DNA of 13,816 nt from Xanthoparmelia taractica (GCA_033085395.1 JANQBS010000563.1:1-13816); one strand, 5' to 3'. Shown: positions 1 to 9,900, counted from the first letter of the stretch. Numbers and translations are program-made. Notes: generated by a model not told the origin, from the sequence alone.

Positions 1-2013
1 TACTTAAAGACTACGTAGAAGTAATTAATTACACTTAAGATTATTTAATATTAGCTACGTGTATTATAATTTCTTTAGTTTTTCCTTTACTCTTACGTGC
101 TATTATCTACTCGCGTATTAGCTTTATACTTAATATTTTATTTATAGATTTAATATATTTACTTTAAAATATTATTTTATATAGTAATTCTTTTATAAGC
201 TATAGCTTAAGAACGAAGAAGTTAAGATTAAAGCTAAGGTTCGAAGTCGAAATTCGAGGATAATAACTTTGTTAGATAGATAGATAATAAGATAAATAAT
301 AGAAGAATAGTAAATAATAGAAGAATAATAAATAATAGAAGAATAATAAATATTATAAGGATAATAAATGCTAGAAGAATAATAAATATTAGAAGTATTA
401 TAAATATTAGAAGTATTATAAATATTAGAAAGATAATTAATAATAGAAGAAAGAGTAAAAAGAAAATAAAAGTACACGATAAATATATCTTAGAAAACGT
501 GATATTATAAATAAAATCAATGTTATTTATTAATGCTTTTAGATATCTATCGCAATAATATTAGAATTAATTTATTTTATAATCGAAAAGCGAAAGAAGA
601 ATACTCTTATTATAAATATTAAGATTCTATAAGAATAAATTTATCTTATAATTAATTCTAGTAATTATTCTAGTAATTATTTAAGCGTATTAAAATTTTA
701 TCGATTTAGACGCTAATACGTAGAATTCTCGATAATCTTTTCATATTAAATAGATAATAGAAATTAATACTTAATCGATTTTCTTCTCGATAATTCTTTT
801 AATAATAAATATTAATATCTAAATAATTCCCCCCTTAAACTTTTCCCTTAAATAATTCTTATTTATTATATCTTTCTTTTATTCTAATATTTGAGACGCG
901 TTTCTATTATTAATATAATTAAAGATACTTAATATACTTTTATTCTAATAGAGAGTATATAATTAATAATCTTTAACTAAATTATAACTTATAGAGTATC
1001 GATCTTATAGAAGTAATTACTTTTTTTATCTTTATATTTCTTTATTAATCTTTTTTCTAGCTATTAAAAAAGAAGAATAATTAAATTCTTAGACGCACTT
1101 TTCGCTCTTTAATATAGAATTTAATAATCTCGAATTTAAAATTTCACGTTATAATATAATTAATCGATTTAAAGATAATTAGTTAAAGCGTAAAATTATT
1201 TAAGATCTTAGCGAAAATCCTAATATTAAACGCTTAAGAATAAGACTTAATATTTTTATTTCTAAGAAAAAGAAATTAAAATATATAAAAAAAATTAATA
1301 ACGTCGCTAAGAATTATCGTATTTATACTTATAAAAAAATTAGCGAATTCGCGACTACTTTAAACTTATAGCGAAAAGTATATATTAAAATTCTTCGCTA
1401 GTAAGAAATTAACTTTAGATAATATTTACTTATCTTTATAATTATTATTTTAATTATTAATTCTTTTAAGCTAACACTTAGAATAGAATTACGTAAGACG
1501 TATATAGTAATATTATTATTCGACGTCTTCGACTCTAGATTTATTTTAAAATAATAATCTACGTTAATAAGAATAATAAATTATTATAAAAAGATATAGA
1601 AGATAAGAAAATAGAGTAAAGTATATAATTATCTTTAATAAAAAAGTATTTATTTTAATTATATAATAGACGAGATCTTTTTAATTATTAAAGAGAGAGA
1701 TAATATTCTAAATCGTAAGCGCTACGATCTATTAAAACTTAAAAAGAACGATTAATTATTAAATATTAAGCTATTCGCGTATAAGTAAGATCTCGAGTAA
1801 AACTACGTGTCGAATATAAAGATACGTCTATTTATTAATGTGTAGAACGTGTAACGAAAGACTAATAGATCTCTACTGCGTAAACTTAGAGAGATTATAA
1901 GAATTTGAAAAGCTATCTTAGAAAAGAATATATATATCTATTCATAATTTTAATATATCTATATATTTCTAATTATTATTCTAGTTATCGCTAATTTATT
2001 TAAAAGAGATATA
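1..2013. other. RIP-degraded AT-rich DNA, no gene assigned
   Basis: No recognisable gene, RNA or complete mobile element was found here on either strand. The composition matches the rest of the block: C is followed almost only by T or G, and TpG/CpA are rare. Short open stretches with lysine- and isoleucine-rich translations occur on the plus strand around 1060-1430 and 1640-1910, but no family motif could be read in them. The stretch may hold the 3' end and LTR of the minus-strand Gypsy-2 element, whose chromodomain ends near 2400, because it lies directly downstream of it. A C-rich run at 829-834 with further pyrimidines to 849 would be a purine tract on the minus strand. That link is inference only. 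Confidence 0.5.
293..436. repeat. 18-bp tandem repeat, eight units
   Basis: Eight consecutive 18-bp units can be laid out without gaps from 293 to 436, each close to taaataatagaagaataa. A ninth, more degenerate unit reaches about 454. Units differ by a few substitutions and show no indels. Because 18 is a multiple of three, the minus strand stays open across the array and would encode a repeating hexapeptide like IYYSSI. That open frame (193-477) is best read as a by-product of the repeat. The array is almost pure A, T and G on the plus strand. Whether it predates RIP or is a simple-sequence expansion cannot be told. Confidence 0.8.
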
Positions 2014-2015
2014 TA

Positions 2016-2287
2016 CGAGTCGGAAAGGTGTGATATATTTGATGGTATGGGACTAGTTTTTCGAATACCATATCGAAAGATATAAGATATCCCATACTCT
2101 CATTGAGTTTTTAATAAATATATTACGTGATATTTTTTTATATTCTAAAAATACGTAAAAGGCTTAAGCGAACGCTTATATAATTATAAAATTCTATAAA
2201 TAGATTAAAAAGATATAATTTTTTAAAAAAAGTTGAAAAAAAGTTGAAAACGACTATGTTCAACAGATACCACATCTTTCCGACCCG
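2016..2287. mobile_element. MITE-like element, copy 1 (272 bp, TA-flanked)
   Basis: The two ends form terminal inverted repeats: 17 of the first 20 bases (cgagtcggaaaggtgtgata) match the reverse complement of the last 20, and all three differences are transitions. TA dinucleotides flank the element at 2014-2015 and 2288-2289, as expected for a TA target-site duplication of the Tc1/mariner superfamily. Bases 2016-2206 match the copy at 13626-13816 at 189 of 191 positions without gaps, and the homology stops exactly at the TA. Internal structure includes a hairpin at 2243-2264 (gttgaa/ttcaac) and an inner inverted pair, tatggga near 2045 and tcccata near 2090. There is no coding capacity, so it would be non-autonomous. 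It keeps many TpG and CpA, so it was barely touched by RIP. The superfamily is inferred from TA flanks only. Confidence 0.75.
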
Positions 2288-2289
2288 TA

Positions 2290-2951
2290 GGCGTTTCGAT
2301 TTACTCGAAGCTTAATCGAGCCGGGCTTCTCCGCTGAGTCTATCGTAGTACTAGCGAATAAATTCAAATAATAAATAAAAATCAATCGAAGTCTAATTTT
2401 CTATTAAGCCTAGCGCGATTTATTAAAATATCGTCTATAAAATTTATTCACTACTTTCTTAAAATCTTCGAACTTATCTTAATTCGTATAATATTAATTT
2501 TTATCTCTATTTAAATCGATCTATTTAATTTTATATTAAAGTCGCTTATAATAACGTCTAAAATCTAATATATTATTCACGTTTTATAACTCTTTCTCGT
2601 TAATTATTATAAATCTAAGAGAATCGTACTTCTATCTCGATAGAGAGTTTATAATCGTAGATCTAAGCACCTTAAGACTAAAGATTAAATAAATTCTTAT
2701 ATTCTAAGAAAGTTCTAAACGATATAAGATATCGACTCGCTTAAGAACTTTATATAAATTAAGTTATTTATTCTCGAGATTCTTATAGAGACGTTCGATT
2801 CTAATATTTTTAAACGATAATTAAACTCAATTGCATATATTATAAGTAATCTTCTTATAATATTTATTTATCTATGTCTTTATAGCCCTATATATCTTTT
2901 TTAATTATAATTATTTAAACTCTAGAATCTTCTTTATTTTAATCGTGATAT
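2290..2951 (-). pseudogene. Gypsy-2 integrase C-terminus and chromodomain (RIPed, downstream half)
   Basis: This is the 3' coding end of a minus-strand Ty3/Gypsy chromovirus whose upstream half lies at 10436-13625. One frame carries the post-core integrase region at about 2830-2640 (YKVLKRV, then YRLELS, then KVLRS, like the usual GPYKVLKRVG and YRLELP segments). It continues into a chromodomain at about 2583-2405 (NILDFRRYY, YKIK before a stop at a conserved Trp, KFYRRY). Chromodomains of this class bind modified histones and bias integration toward heterochromatin. Stops stand where Gln or Trp is expected. The coding signal ends near 2395; 2290-2395 is somewhat GC-richer and unassigned. The frame joins that of the integrase core at 10441-10800 once Gypsy-1 and one GATAT are removed. 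Non-functional. Confidence 0.85.
2947..2951. repeat. Target-site duplication GATAT, left copy
   Basis: GATAT directly abuts the left LTR of Gypsy-1 and is repeated directly after the right LTR at 10436-10440. Five base pairs is the usual duplication length of Ty3/Gypsy integrases. Outside the pair the sequence is Gypsy-2 integrase on both sides, in a joinable frame. Confidence 0.9.
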
Positions 2952-3219
2952 TATAAGGGATTGGTTCGCTAACGCTTAGCAAGCGGCCCTAATTAATATA
3001 AGAGACATATAGTCGGTACGATGGTGATTTCTTTATCAGGTACTAAGTCCTAGTAGAACTAATTTCTAAGGAACACGAAAACCCTAGAATATGCGAAGAG
3101 AATATATAATCGCCAAGGCCCCGTCAAGGCCTTAGATTATAGATCCCGCTATAATCTTATAATAAATTCTAGACTTATAAGTAATCGACGCTAATGCGCA
3201 TATAGCGCTAGGCCTAATA
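2952..3219 (-). repeat. Gypsy-1 3' LTR (268 bp)
   Basis: It aligns without gaps to 10168-10435: 229 of 268 positions are identical and all 39 differences are C/T or G/A. On the minus strand the LTR should begin TGTTAGGCC; here the TG has become TA (plus-strand ta at 3218-3219), while the other copy keeps it. The outer half (2952-3100) keeps more G and C than the inner half. A notable internal motif is the pair of caaggcc repeats around 3114-3130. It is directly followed on the plus strand by the polypurine tract, which fixes the element's orientation. Confidence 0.95.
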
Positions 3220-3237
3220 ATTACCTCCCCTCTTAAG
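3220..3237 (-). other. Polypurine tract of Gypsy-1
   Basis: On the minus strand this reads cttaagaggggaggtaat, a purine-rich run immediately before the 3' LTR. This is where reverse transcription of an LTR element primes plus-strand DNA. It sits on the correct side for a minus-strand element and keeps its G runs although GpG is otherwise strongly depleted in the block. Confidence 0.75.
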
Positions 3238-5198
3238 CCCTGGTCCCCAGATACTATTTAATATAGTATTCTTTTTGCGTAATACAAAAAACCTTCAAAC
3301 CTCGTAAAAAACAAGGAAAAATATTCGTAAATAACGTCGCTTCTATAATACTAACTTTTATTATTAGTAATAAAAGATACGCGCTATAGACGCGTATTAA
3401 TACTATTATACATATGACGTTTATTAATTATAATTAACTCAATTCTACTATATTAATCTTAACACGTAGTATAGATTTCTTTATAATACGATAATCTTAA
3501 TAGTGCTCTTTGAGCATTAACACTTAACTCGATATATTATAATTAGTCTTACTATTTATAAACTAATAGTAACGTAGTCGCTAAGTATACGTAGAAGACT
3601 TATTAAAAAATCTTAATTCCTTTGAATAATAAGAAAAAAGAGTTTTTCTAATACGTTATCGTCTCTATAATATAAGGTTAATATATTTATAATAAACGAT
3701 ACATATTATTAGTAGTTTATTGAAGAATTCTTTTAGCCCTTTTTATAGACGCGTAGAAAAAGTTCTTCTATACGCGATATCGTTTCTATAGCGCATGCTA
3801 CTACTATTCTAAAATATATATATTATACGTTATTCACTCTAACCCTTAGCGGGCTATTATTAAATAACTAATAGCCACGCTTTTATATCTCTCTATAGGG
3901 CTATTCTAGCTCTTATAGTAGAAGAACGTAGAACTAATTTATTATTTTATTGATAGCGATATCGACGATACGGCGATTCGATTAATTAGAATTATTAAAA
4001 AAACTTTATCGACGATATATCGACGACAATATCGTGAATAACAATTACTAGCGTTTTTTAGTGTTAATAAATTTATCTTCGCTTTCTTAAAACTTTTCTC
4101 TTCTTTATAACATCTAATACACTCTCTATAAATTCTTACTCTAACGCTATAATATCGCTCTTAGATATATTAATACTAACGTGTTACTAATTAACTCTTA
4201 TTATTACGACTTCTTCTATCTCTCTTTATTATAAGTATTATTAAACTTTTCTATCGTTACGCTAATATTAATATATATTAATACTTAAAATAGCTTATAT
4301 AAAAATAATAATAATAAAAGTAAGTTCCTTAACGCTCCGCTATCGCATACTAACATAAGATAATATCTACTCTTTCTTATCGCCGATACTTTATTAACTT
4401 TTATAACGATTATATTAGAGATAAGTTTTCATCTTATCTTTATTATAAGAACGCTAAGAAGAAAATTTAAGATTATGTAGAGATTTTATCTTTTCTTTAT
4501 AAAAAGATTAAAAAAGTTCTTCGTCGAGTTCGTCGAGCCCCTAAAATTATAGCGTCGATACGCCGCAGTTAAGCGCATATTAATCACAAGATTACTTAGT
4601 TTCGTAAGAAATAGAGTCTAACTATAATTATTAATAATTAAGCGATTACTATTATTACGATTCTTTAACGCGATCTTTAAGTCACGAAAAAGAAACTTAA
4701 GACAACGTATAAGCGCGTTAAGAAGCTCGAGAATTATAATAAGCTTCTTTAAGAGAAAATAGATAATATAAACGCCTATAAAACGAAGTTAGAAGAAATC
4801 GTCTCTAATAAGAGTAATATTAAATAAGCGAGCTTCTCGAATAAGAATCCCCCTAAAAATTCTTTTCTATCGAATAAGAATCTCACTTAAGATTCTCTCC
4901 TTTATTAACGTCTATCGCTACGATAGAGACTATTTATTTCTTTTTAATTTAACGTATAGCGAGCTAAGTAAACTTAATCGCACTCTCTTATAATACGCAT
5001 TAAGCGTCCCTCTAATAAATTATATCTATAGTAATATATATTCTAATTTAGTACGATATATTCCCGACATAGCATCACTTAGATAGATAGCTAAATAATA
5101 AATTTTAATCATGAATCTTACTTTTAATTAAATAATTATACTAGTAAATATAAAGAGTGCGTCTATAATTACTTAATACACTAAAATAGTTATTATAT
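3238..5198. other. Unassigned 2-kb stretch between pol stop and polypurine tract
   Basis: About 1.96 kb lie between the Gypsy-1 pol stop and its polypurine tract. The DNA is RIPed like the rest except for a GC-richer start (3238-3310, with ccctggtccccag). Coding-like texture appears on both strands. On the plus strand, frames across about 4380-4930 have lysine/glutamate-rich, coiled-coil-like translations. On the minus strand, a frame at about 3790-3480 includes RIEELF and RDDNVLEKLF. No known motif could be read in either. It could be a long 3' region or extra ORF of this retrotransposon lineage, or another inserted element. No convincing terminal repeats or target duplication were found to support an insertion. 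Confidence 0.5.
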
Positions 5199-7032
5199 TT
5201 ACTTTCGTTTTCGGCGCCTTCGCTTGCTTAGCGACGATTACTAATCTAATTAAATAACTTCCTTATCTAATACTTAATACTTTCGCTTATTAACCTCCCG
5301 CGCATTATAGATCTAAGTTAGCTTATTAATACGCTTAAGTTCTTCGCCTAATAGTTACTAATTATACTCTTCGCCTTAATTAATTCACTTAATCTTATAT
5401 TAAACGTTTTTTCGCTTCTTAATCTTATTAATAATCTCTTCTATCTCTTATATCTTATTATTATTAATAAGCTCGAGAACTTATATAAAGAATTTCGCTA
5501 CTTCGTCGCAGTCACGCACATAATATAATTCAAGTAACGATATATAAAAGGTGTTATGAATTCTATACGTAGAAGATAGCAATAAACGATACGCTTATAA
5601 TTTTATTTTGTTTATAATTTAAAAAGACCTCATATACTTATAGATCAACTTCTTACTTAAGCGTCTTTGTTTTAGATTCTTGATTGCTAGTATTATTAAA
5701 TTACTTACTTTGTAACTCTGGGGTTAATACGATTTATTATACTATTTAACTTAAGTCGCAATAGCGCTACGTAGTCGCTCTGCTATCTTATCTCTTAGCG
5801 CCTATAATCTTTTTATCTTTTTATTTGTAGCGAGTATCTTTTCTTCGACGAAGTCGTTCTCAATCTCTTAGCGTACTTTCGAATAATATCTATATATTAA
5901 GAAGAACAATATCGTTTCGATGAAGATATATTAACTATTTATATATGTAAACTCTATTATAGATAATAGTTTAGCCTAATTAATTTGCTTCTTATTAGTA
6001 AATACGAGTAAGTAATATTTTAGCACTTAATTTTAACGCTTAGTTTAATCGTTAGTTTAAGAATAAAAGACGATACTTAGATAGCGCTTTATCTTCGAAT
6101 AATAATAGATCGCTAATTAGAACTCGTTAATAAATATCGAGTCTCTATCGCTAATAATATTATTAGATATTTCGTAGCGACAAATAATTTTAGTATAAAA
6201 TACTTTCGCTAGCTTAGCGACGTCGATTTTAATAATTATCGATAGATATCTAATTATTTTCGTAAATCGATTTATTATAATTAGAATAGCGTTATAGACG
6301 ACGCCCTTAAGCTTATTTAAGAATAAGCTTATAATAAAATCTATAGAAATTTTCTTTTATAATTTAATAACAATAAGAAGCGAGATTAACTTATTATAGA
6401 GTCGATAGCGTAACGTCTTAATACATTAACATATATTATAAATCTTAACGTAATCGATAATATTCTTAAGACTTTTATTTTAGTAATATTTACGAGTAAA
6501 AAGCTTATACGTCTTCGTAGCGCTAAAGTATCCTATTAAAAAGTTATTATAATACTTATTAATAAGTTCTTCTCGTAAAATATTATTCTTAGATACGTAG
6601 AGACGATTATTATTTAATAATAGTCTCTTAAAGTCTAAGGTCTATATCTAATTACGCGTATAACATCGCTTCGTAGATATATTCGCATTAACTCGAAAAG
6701 AGCTTATTTAATTATTATAAAATTGTAACTCTCGAATTAGCGTTTTCATTAATCTTTACGAATCGTTATACGTAGTTTTAAATATAGCCTTAGTCTTCCT
6801 TCTTAAAATAATTATTTAAATATCTACGACTCGTAGCGTAGACGTTATTACTACTATTACTTCTTTATCTCTTTATAATAGCTCGCCGCTAGTTTAAAGA
6901 GTAAGTTTATTTTAAAATATAAATAATAATTTAATATTTAATAACAATTAATCTTTATAATCTAATCGTCGCGATAACGTATCTATAAAATTCAATTTTT
7001 CTACTTAATAAAAAATCTCAAAGTTATAAGCG
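5199..7032 (-). pseudogene. Gypsy-1 integrase with chromodomain (RIPed)
   Basis: Reading from 7032 down, the RNase H tail and linker come first. The integrase zinc-binding domain is at about 6640-6400 (LREELINK, ATKTYKL, RKYY), with His-to-Tyr changes and one of the two Cys lost. The DDE core follows: SIDFI with the first Asp at 6339-6341, ISDRDSIF with the second Asp at 6147-6149, and a Lys at 6039-6041 in place of the catalytic Glu. Exactly 35 residues separate the last two, as in D-35-E. Further on are IHNTFYISLLE near 5550 and a chromodomain at about 5455-5350 (EIEEIINKIKKRKNV, YKIK, WINW with both Trp now stops). The tail is basic, RRRRKRK, before taa at 5199-5201. This enzyme would insert element cDNA into chromatin; this copy cannot. 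Confidence 0.9.
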
Positions 7033-7174
7033 TGTCACGAACGAATGGACGTGTAGTGGGATTGACTGCTTCCATTGACTGAATATGCTACGAAGGCTCT
7101 GAAAACTCTTCTCCGGAGCAACATTGATCCACACCGAGCTTGGCATACGGAGAACAGATGCCAAAACCGTGACA
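7033..7174. mobile_element. Solo LTR of a third retrotransposon family (142 bp, not RIPed)
   Basis: The insert begins TGTCACG and ends CGTGACA, a 7-bp inverted repeat with the TG...CA ends typical of LTRs. AAGCG flanks it on both sides (7028-7032 and 7175-7179), a 5-bp target duplication. Its composition contrasts sharply with the surroundings: by hand count about 24 TpG plus CpA in 142 bp, against one CpA in a 300-bp sample of nearby RIPed DNA. It interrupts the Gypsy-1 pol frame just after the RNase H domain. Removing it with one AAGCG rejoins ...ALKLVAYNFEIF... in frame. No internal region or second LTR is present, so it is a solo LTR or a very small non-autonomous element. The strand of the parent element is unknown. 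Confidence 0.88.
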
Positions 7175-7661
7175 AAGCGACTAACTTTAGCGCTTAATAG
7201 GTCTATCTAAAATTAAGTTTCTTTTACTTTATAAATCCCTTAAGATTATTATAGTCTAATTAGATCTTAATATAGTAAATACTATCTTTTAGATAATAAC
7301 GCTATTACTTTATCGCTATAACGATAGCAAATAATTCTTAATCAAAGATCTTATAATTTTATTTCGATAATATTATCTTTCTAGAAAAAAACGCGATAAG
7401 TCGTTAATAATCGTTATCGTTTAATTACGAAAATATAGCTTTCACGCCAAAGTTAGAGATATTAATCTCTACGCGTAATTTCTTTTAAGAATTATAATAT
7501 CGTAGAAATAACGTAAACGTAAAAGTATTACGTAATTACTTAAAAGTTAATCTAGCGTCTTCTAGTCACTTAAACGATTCTAATTTCTTATCGATCTTAT
7601 TACTCTTAAGTAAGCTAATAAAAAACGTTATAATAATAAAGTATTTAAAAATAAAGCGTTA
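7175..7661 (-). pseudogene. Gypsy-1 RNase H domain (RIPed)
   Basis: This segment continues the pol frame downstream of RT. Readable motifs are VEINISNFGVKAIFS at about 7472-7428, where the catalytic Asp of the usual DAS motif is now Asn, then AFFSRK, FD-stop-ELFAIV (usually Y-D-x-E-LLAIV) and YYLKDS near 7290. It ends with LNFR and ALKLV close to the solo LTR, matching the normal end of Gypsy RNase H (usually RQARW). RNase H degrades the RNA strand of the RNA:DNA hybrid during cDNA synthesis. Several Trp and Gln codons are stops, all explicable by G-to-A or C-to-T changes. Confidence 0.9.
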
Positions 7662-8300
7662 ATAAAAATTTGCAAAGTCTAAAAAGACTTATATATCTCG
7701 ATAGCTTCGTGGCGTTAATTATTCTCGAATCGTTATCACGTGTTCTTAATTTATAGTTATATTATTAATAGTTATAACGAATTCTAAGAACTCAATTGAT
7801 TTAATATAAAACTAATATTTCTTTAGATTTACATATAGCTGGAACTAACGTAATCACTCAAGCACTTACTTAACGTACTCTTAATATTTCGTCGACTTAG
7901 CGCTATAAATTAGAATATTATTTAAATATATTATACACGTAATATTTATAAGATTTATAAGAACTCTATTGATATAGACTTGAAACGTAGCTAATGCATT
8001 TGTAAGGTCGAAAGATATTATTAAATATTCAAAATAACTATAGCGAGTGCGAAACGTAGTCTTTTACTCGTCGCCCTTCTTAATATAAATTCTATAATAG
8101 ATATTCTTAAGATTTAAATTTAAAAACATCTTGGCGTCGTATAAGCGATTTAACGTCTTAGTAATTAGAGATAATAAATATTAATTCTTTATTATTATCG
8201 TATTTAAATCTCGATAATTTATGTAAAGATATAATCTATTATTCTTTTTTGAGATAAAGAGAATAAGGGGTTTAGCGAAGAAAGTTAAGTAACGAATTTA
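7662..8300 (-). pseudogene. Gypsy-1 reverse transcriptase (RIPed)
   Basis: Motifs in order on the minus strand, all in one frame: ILFISKKNN (about 8268-8242), LYINYRDLN (8228-8202), TLNRLYDAKMF (to about 8124), LNLKNIYYRI, KKGDE, TFRTRY (8054-8040 for FRTRY), FEYL, LTNALATFQ, and YLNNILIYS at 7902-7928. The thumb ends with DFANFY at 7662-7679. This is the Ty3/Gypsy RT series. The active-site Asp-Asp is Asn-Asn (aat aat), both explained by G-to-A, so the enzyme is inactive. Stops occur where Trp is conserved, for example after GDE. RT copies the element RNA into cDNA in the particle. Confidence 0.95.
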
Positions 8301-8659
8301 ATTCTTATAAAGTAACTTCTTAAAATATTATCTTAGCTTCGATAGCTTAATTTAAGATAAATTATAAAAAGACTTATAGAGTGACTCTTTATCTTTCTTT
8401 ATCTCTATAATATAATTTCTCTATTTAAACGTAGATAAAACTTCTATTATATTATTAAAAAAGATATTCTTAAACTTCAATAATTTCCTTGAAAACTCTA
8501 AATTATCGATATCCTTCGATTCGCCTCGCGCTATCGTAGCGTATACGATTACGAATATATTTAACTTCCGCTCGATTTCCTAAATAAATTTAATCGATTC
8601 TTTAATCTAAAGTTTCCTAGTATTAATCTTAAATCGTTATTACGCCGCCGTAGAATTAA

Positions 8660-9050
8660 GCAAAATATATAATTAATATAACGCGGGTATACTTAATACG
8701 ATATCGAAATCTTCTTAATCTATGGCGTAGAATAGTGTATTACACTATCGCTCTTAATCTTAATTATCGACTATTTAATAATTCAGCTAATAAGTATTAT
8801 AGTAATATATATCTTACCCGCTTAGCGCTTTCGTCTGCGATAAGATAGCGATATATAATTAGAGATCTTATTAGATCACGAACTTCTACGCAATTAAATT
8901 AATATACGCCCCGCAATCGAGTAGAGCAACAAGTTAACTCTAATCACTCTATAGCTTAATTTATTCCTTCGTAATAATAGAAGAAGTTACCTCTATTATT
9001 CGTTTTTCTTACTTCGCTTAAAAGGCGCTTATAAAGTTAATTCGTTTTTT
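8660..9050 (-). pseudogene. Gypsy-1 protease region (RIPed)
   Basis: In the same frame as RT, the segment LVALLDCGAYINLIA carries the retropepsin active-site pattern. The Asp codon is at 8916-8918, followed by Cys-Gly where Ser/Thr-Gly is usual. Downstream near 8690 the frame reads LSIPALY, matching the I-L-G-x-x-x-L type motif of retropepsins with Gly changed to Ser. Such proteases cleave the Gag-Pol polyprotein in the virus-like particle. The frame is -1 relative to Gag, and the upstream limit is set at the slippery heptamer. The stretch 8300-8660, between this domain and RT, continues the frame as a linker without a recognised motif. Confidence 0.75.
9044..9050 (-). promoter_or_regulatory. 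Putative -1 frameshift site A-AAA-AAC
   Basis: On the minus strand the Gag frame reads gca aaa aac, which places the heptamer A AAA AAC in exactly the phase needed for tandem slippage (X XXY YYZ). Gag motifs (9727, 9139) use one frame and all Pol motifs use the frame one base upstream. The site lies about 50 bases downstream of the Gag zinc knuckle and about 125 upstream of the protease Asp. RIP can lengthen A runs, so the ancestral sequence may have differed. No clear downstream pseudoknot was established. Confidence 0.6.
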
Positions 9051-9900
9051 GCCGATATCGTCGCGACGATAATAGCTAATTTATTCTTATCGAGATAATT
9101 TAATTTCAAATAATCTAATTTCTAATAATATTAGTAAACGTTAGATATTTTAAGATTAGAATTAGCGACCTTAGCCCTACGTTTCTTATTTCCTTCTCAA
9201 ATACGCGTAATCTTAGCGCTATTCTTTGAAGTTATATTAAACTTCGAAATTCGAGCTTTTAAGAACTTATCTTTATTAAACTCCTCGAATTACTTCGAAT
9301 TAAAGTTATCGTTACTAAGACGCGCGCGCTTTAAAATCGTTTTCTATATAATTATTATAGCAAAAATTTCTTTCTTTTACTTAAGTATATTATTAATATT
9401 AAAAATCTTATATTTTAACTTAGGCCGTAGCTTAATTAAAAAAAAGTTCGCTTGATACTTCTTCGTAAACGAGAATAAATAAACTTTTAACTTCTTTAAA
9501 TAAATCTTAAAAACTAAGATCTTTTAATCTTATCGCTACTTCGTTACTTTTCACTTTTTATAAATAAATAAGCGATAATTTATTAAATTCGTAATTAAGT
9601 CGAGTAAAAATAATTTAAAAAACTTAAAGATAATTCTCTTTAATCTATAAGCTTAAAAGTATTTATATTACTACGTATTAAAATTATCTTCTAAGAATTA
9701 CATATAATAAATAACCTTAGCTTAATCGATAGTAAAATACTCGAGACTTATAAAAAATCAAATTTCGACTTCGCGAAATTAGCGTAAATATTTTTCTTTA
9801 TTATTATTTTTATAAGAATATATTCTTTTAAGATAAAGTGTTTTCGCTTTAATTAGAATATTTATTAAAAGAGAAATAATAAATAAAACCGCTATCGCTT
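9051..9900 (-). pseudogene. Gypsy-1 Gag with zinc knuckle (RIPed)
   Basis: Gag packages the element RNA into particles. In one minus-strand frame, about 9745-9670, EYFTID, AKVIYYM and FLEDN match the conserved core of fungal retrotransposon Gag (usually KVxYAMQFLEG followed by Q/W-rich sequence). FTKKYQANFF and LIKLRPKLK follow around 9470-9430. A Lys/Ser-rich linker leads to a degraded CCHC knuckle at about 9139-9090: Tyr for the first two Cys, Asp-Tyr for Gly-His, Tyr for the last Cys, each one transition from the expected codon. The start codon could not be identified; the upper limit is approximate. Confidence 0.8.

Noticed and set aside
193..477. 94-codon open frame on the minus strand
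   Set aside because: It is a low-complexity product of the 18-bp tandem repeat (a repeating Ile/Tyr/Ser hexapeptide) with no domain and no supporting signals.
1838..1890. Zinc-knuckle-like CRTC...C segment on the plus strand
   Set aside because: Ligand spacing does not fit CCHC and the His is missing; the surrounding frame has no retroelement motif.
3829..4041. Second small MITE with gttattcac / gtgaataac ends
   Set aside because: Only nine bases pair, flanks do not form a convincing duplication, and such pairs are expected by chance in this composition.
4340..4930. Pogo/Fot1-type transposase on the plus strand
   Set aside because: Translations look coiled-coil-like and suggest a transposase tail, but no DDE motif, DNA-binding domain, terminal inverted repeat or TA duplication could be shown.
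7033..7174. DNA transposon instead of solo LTR
   Set aside because: The TG...CA ends, 5-bp duplication and only 7-bp inverted ends fit an LTR better than a MITE.
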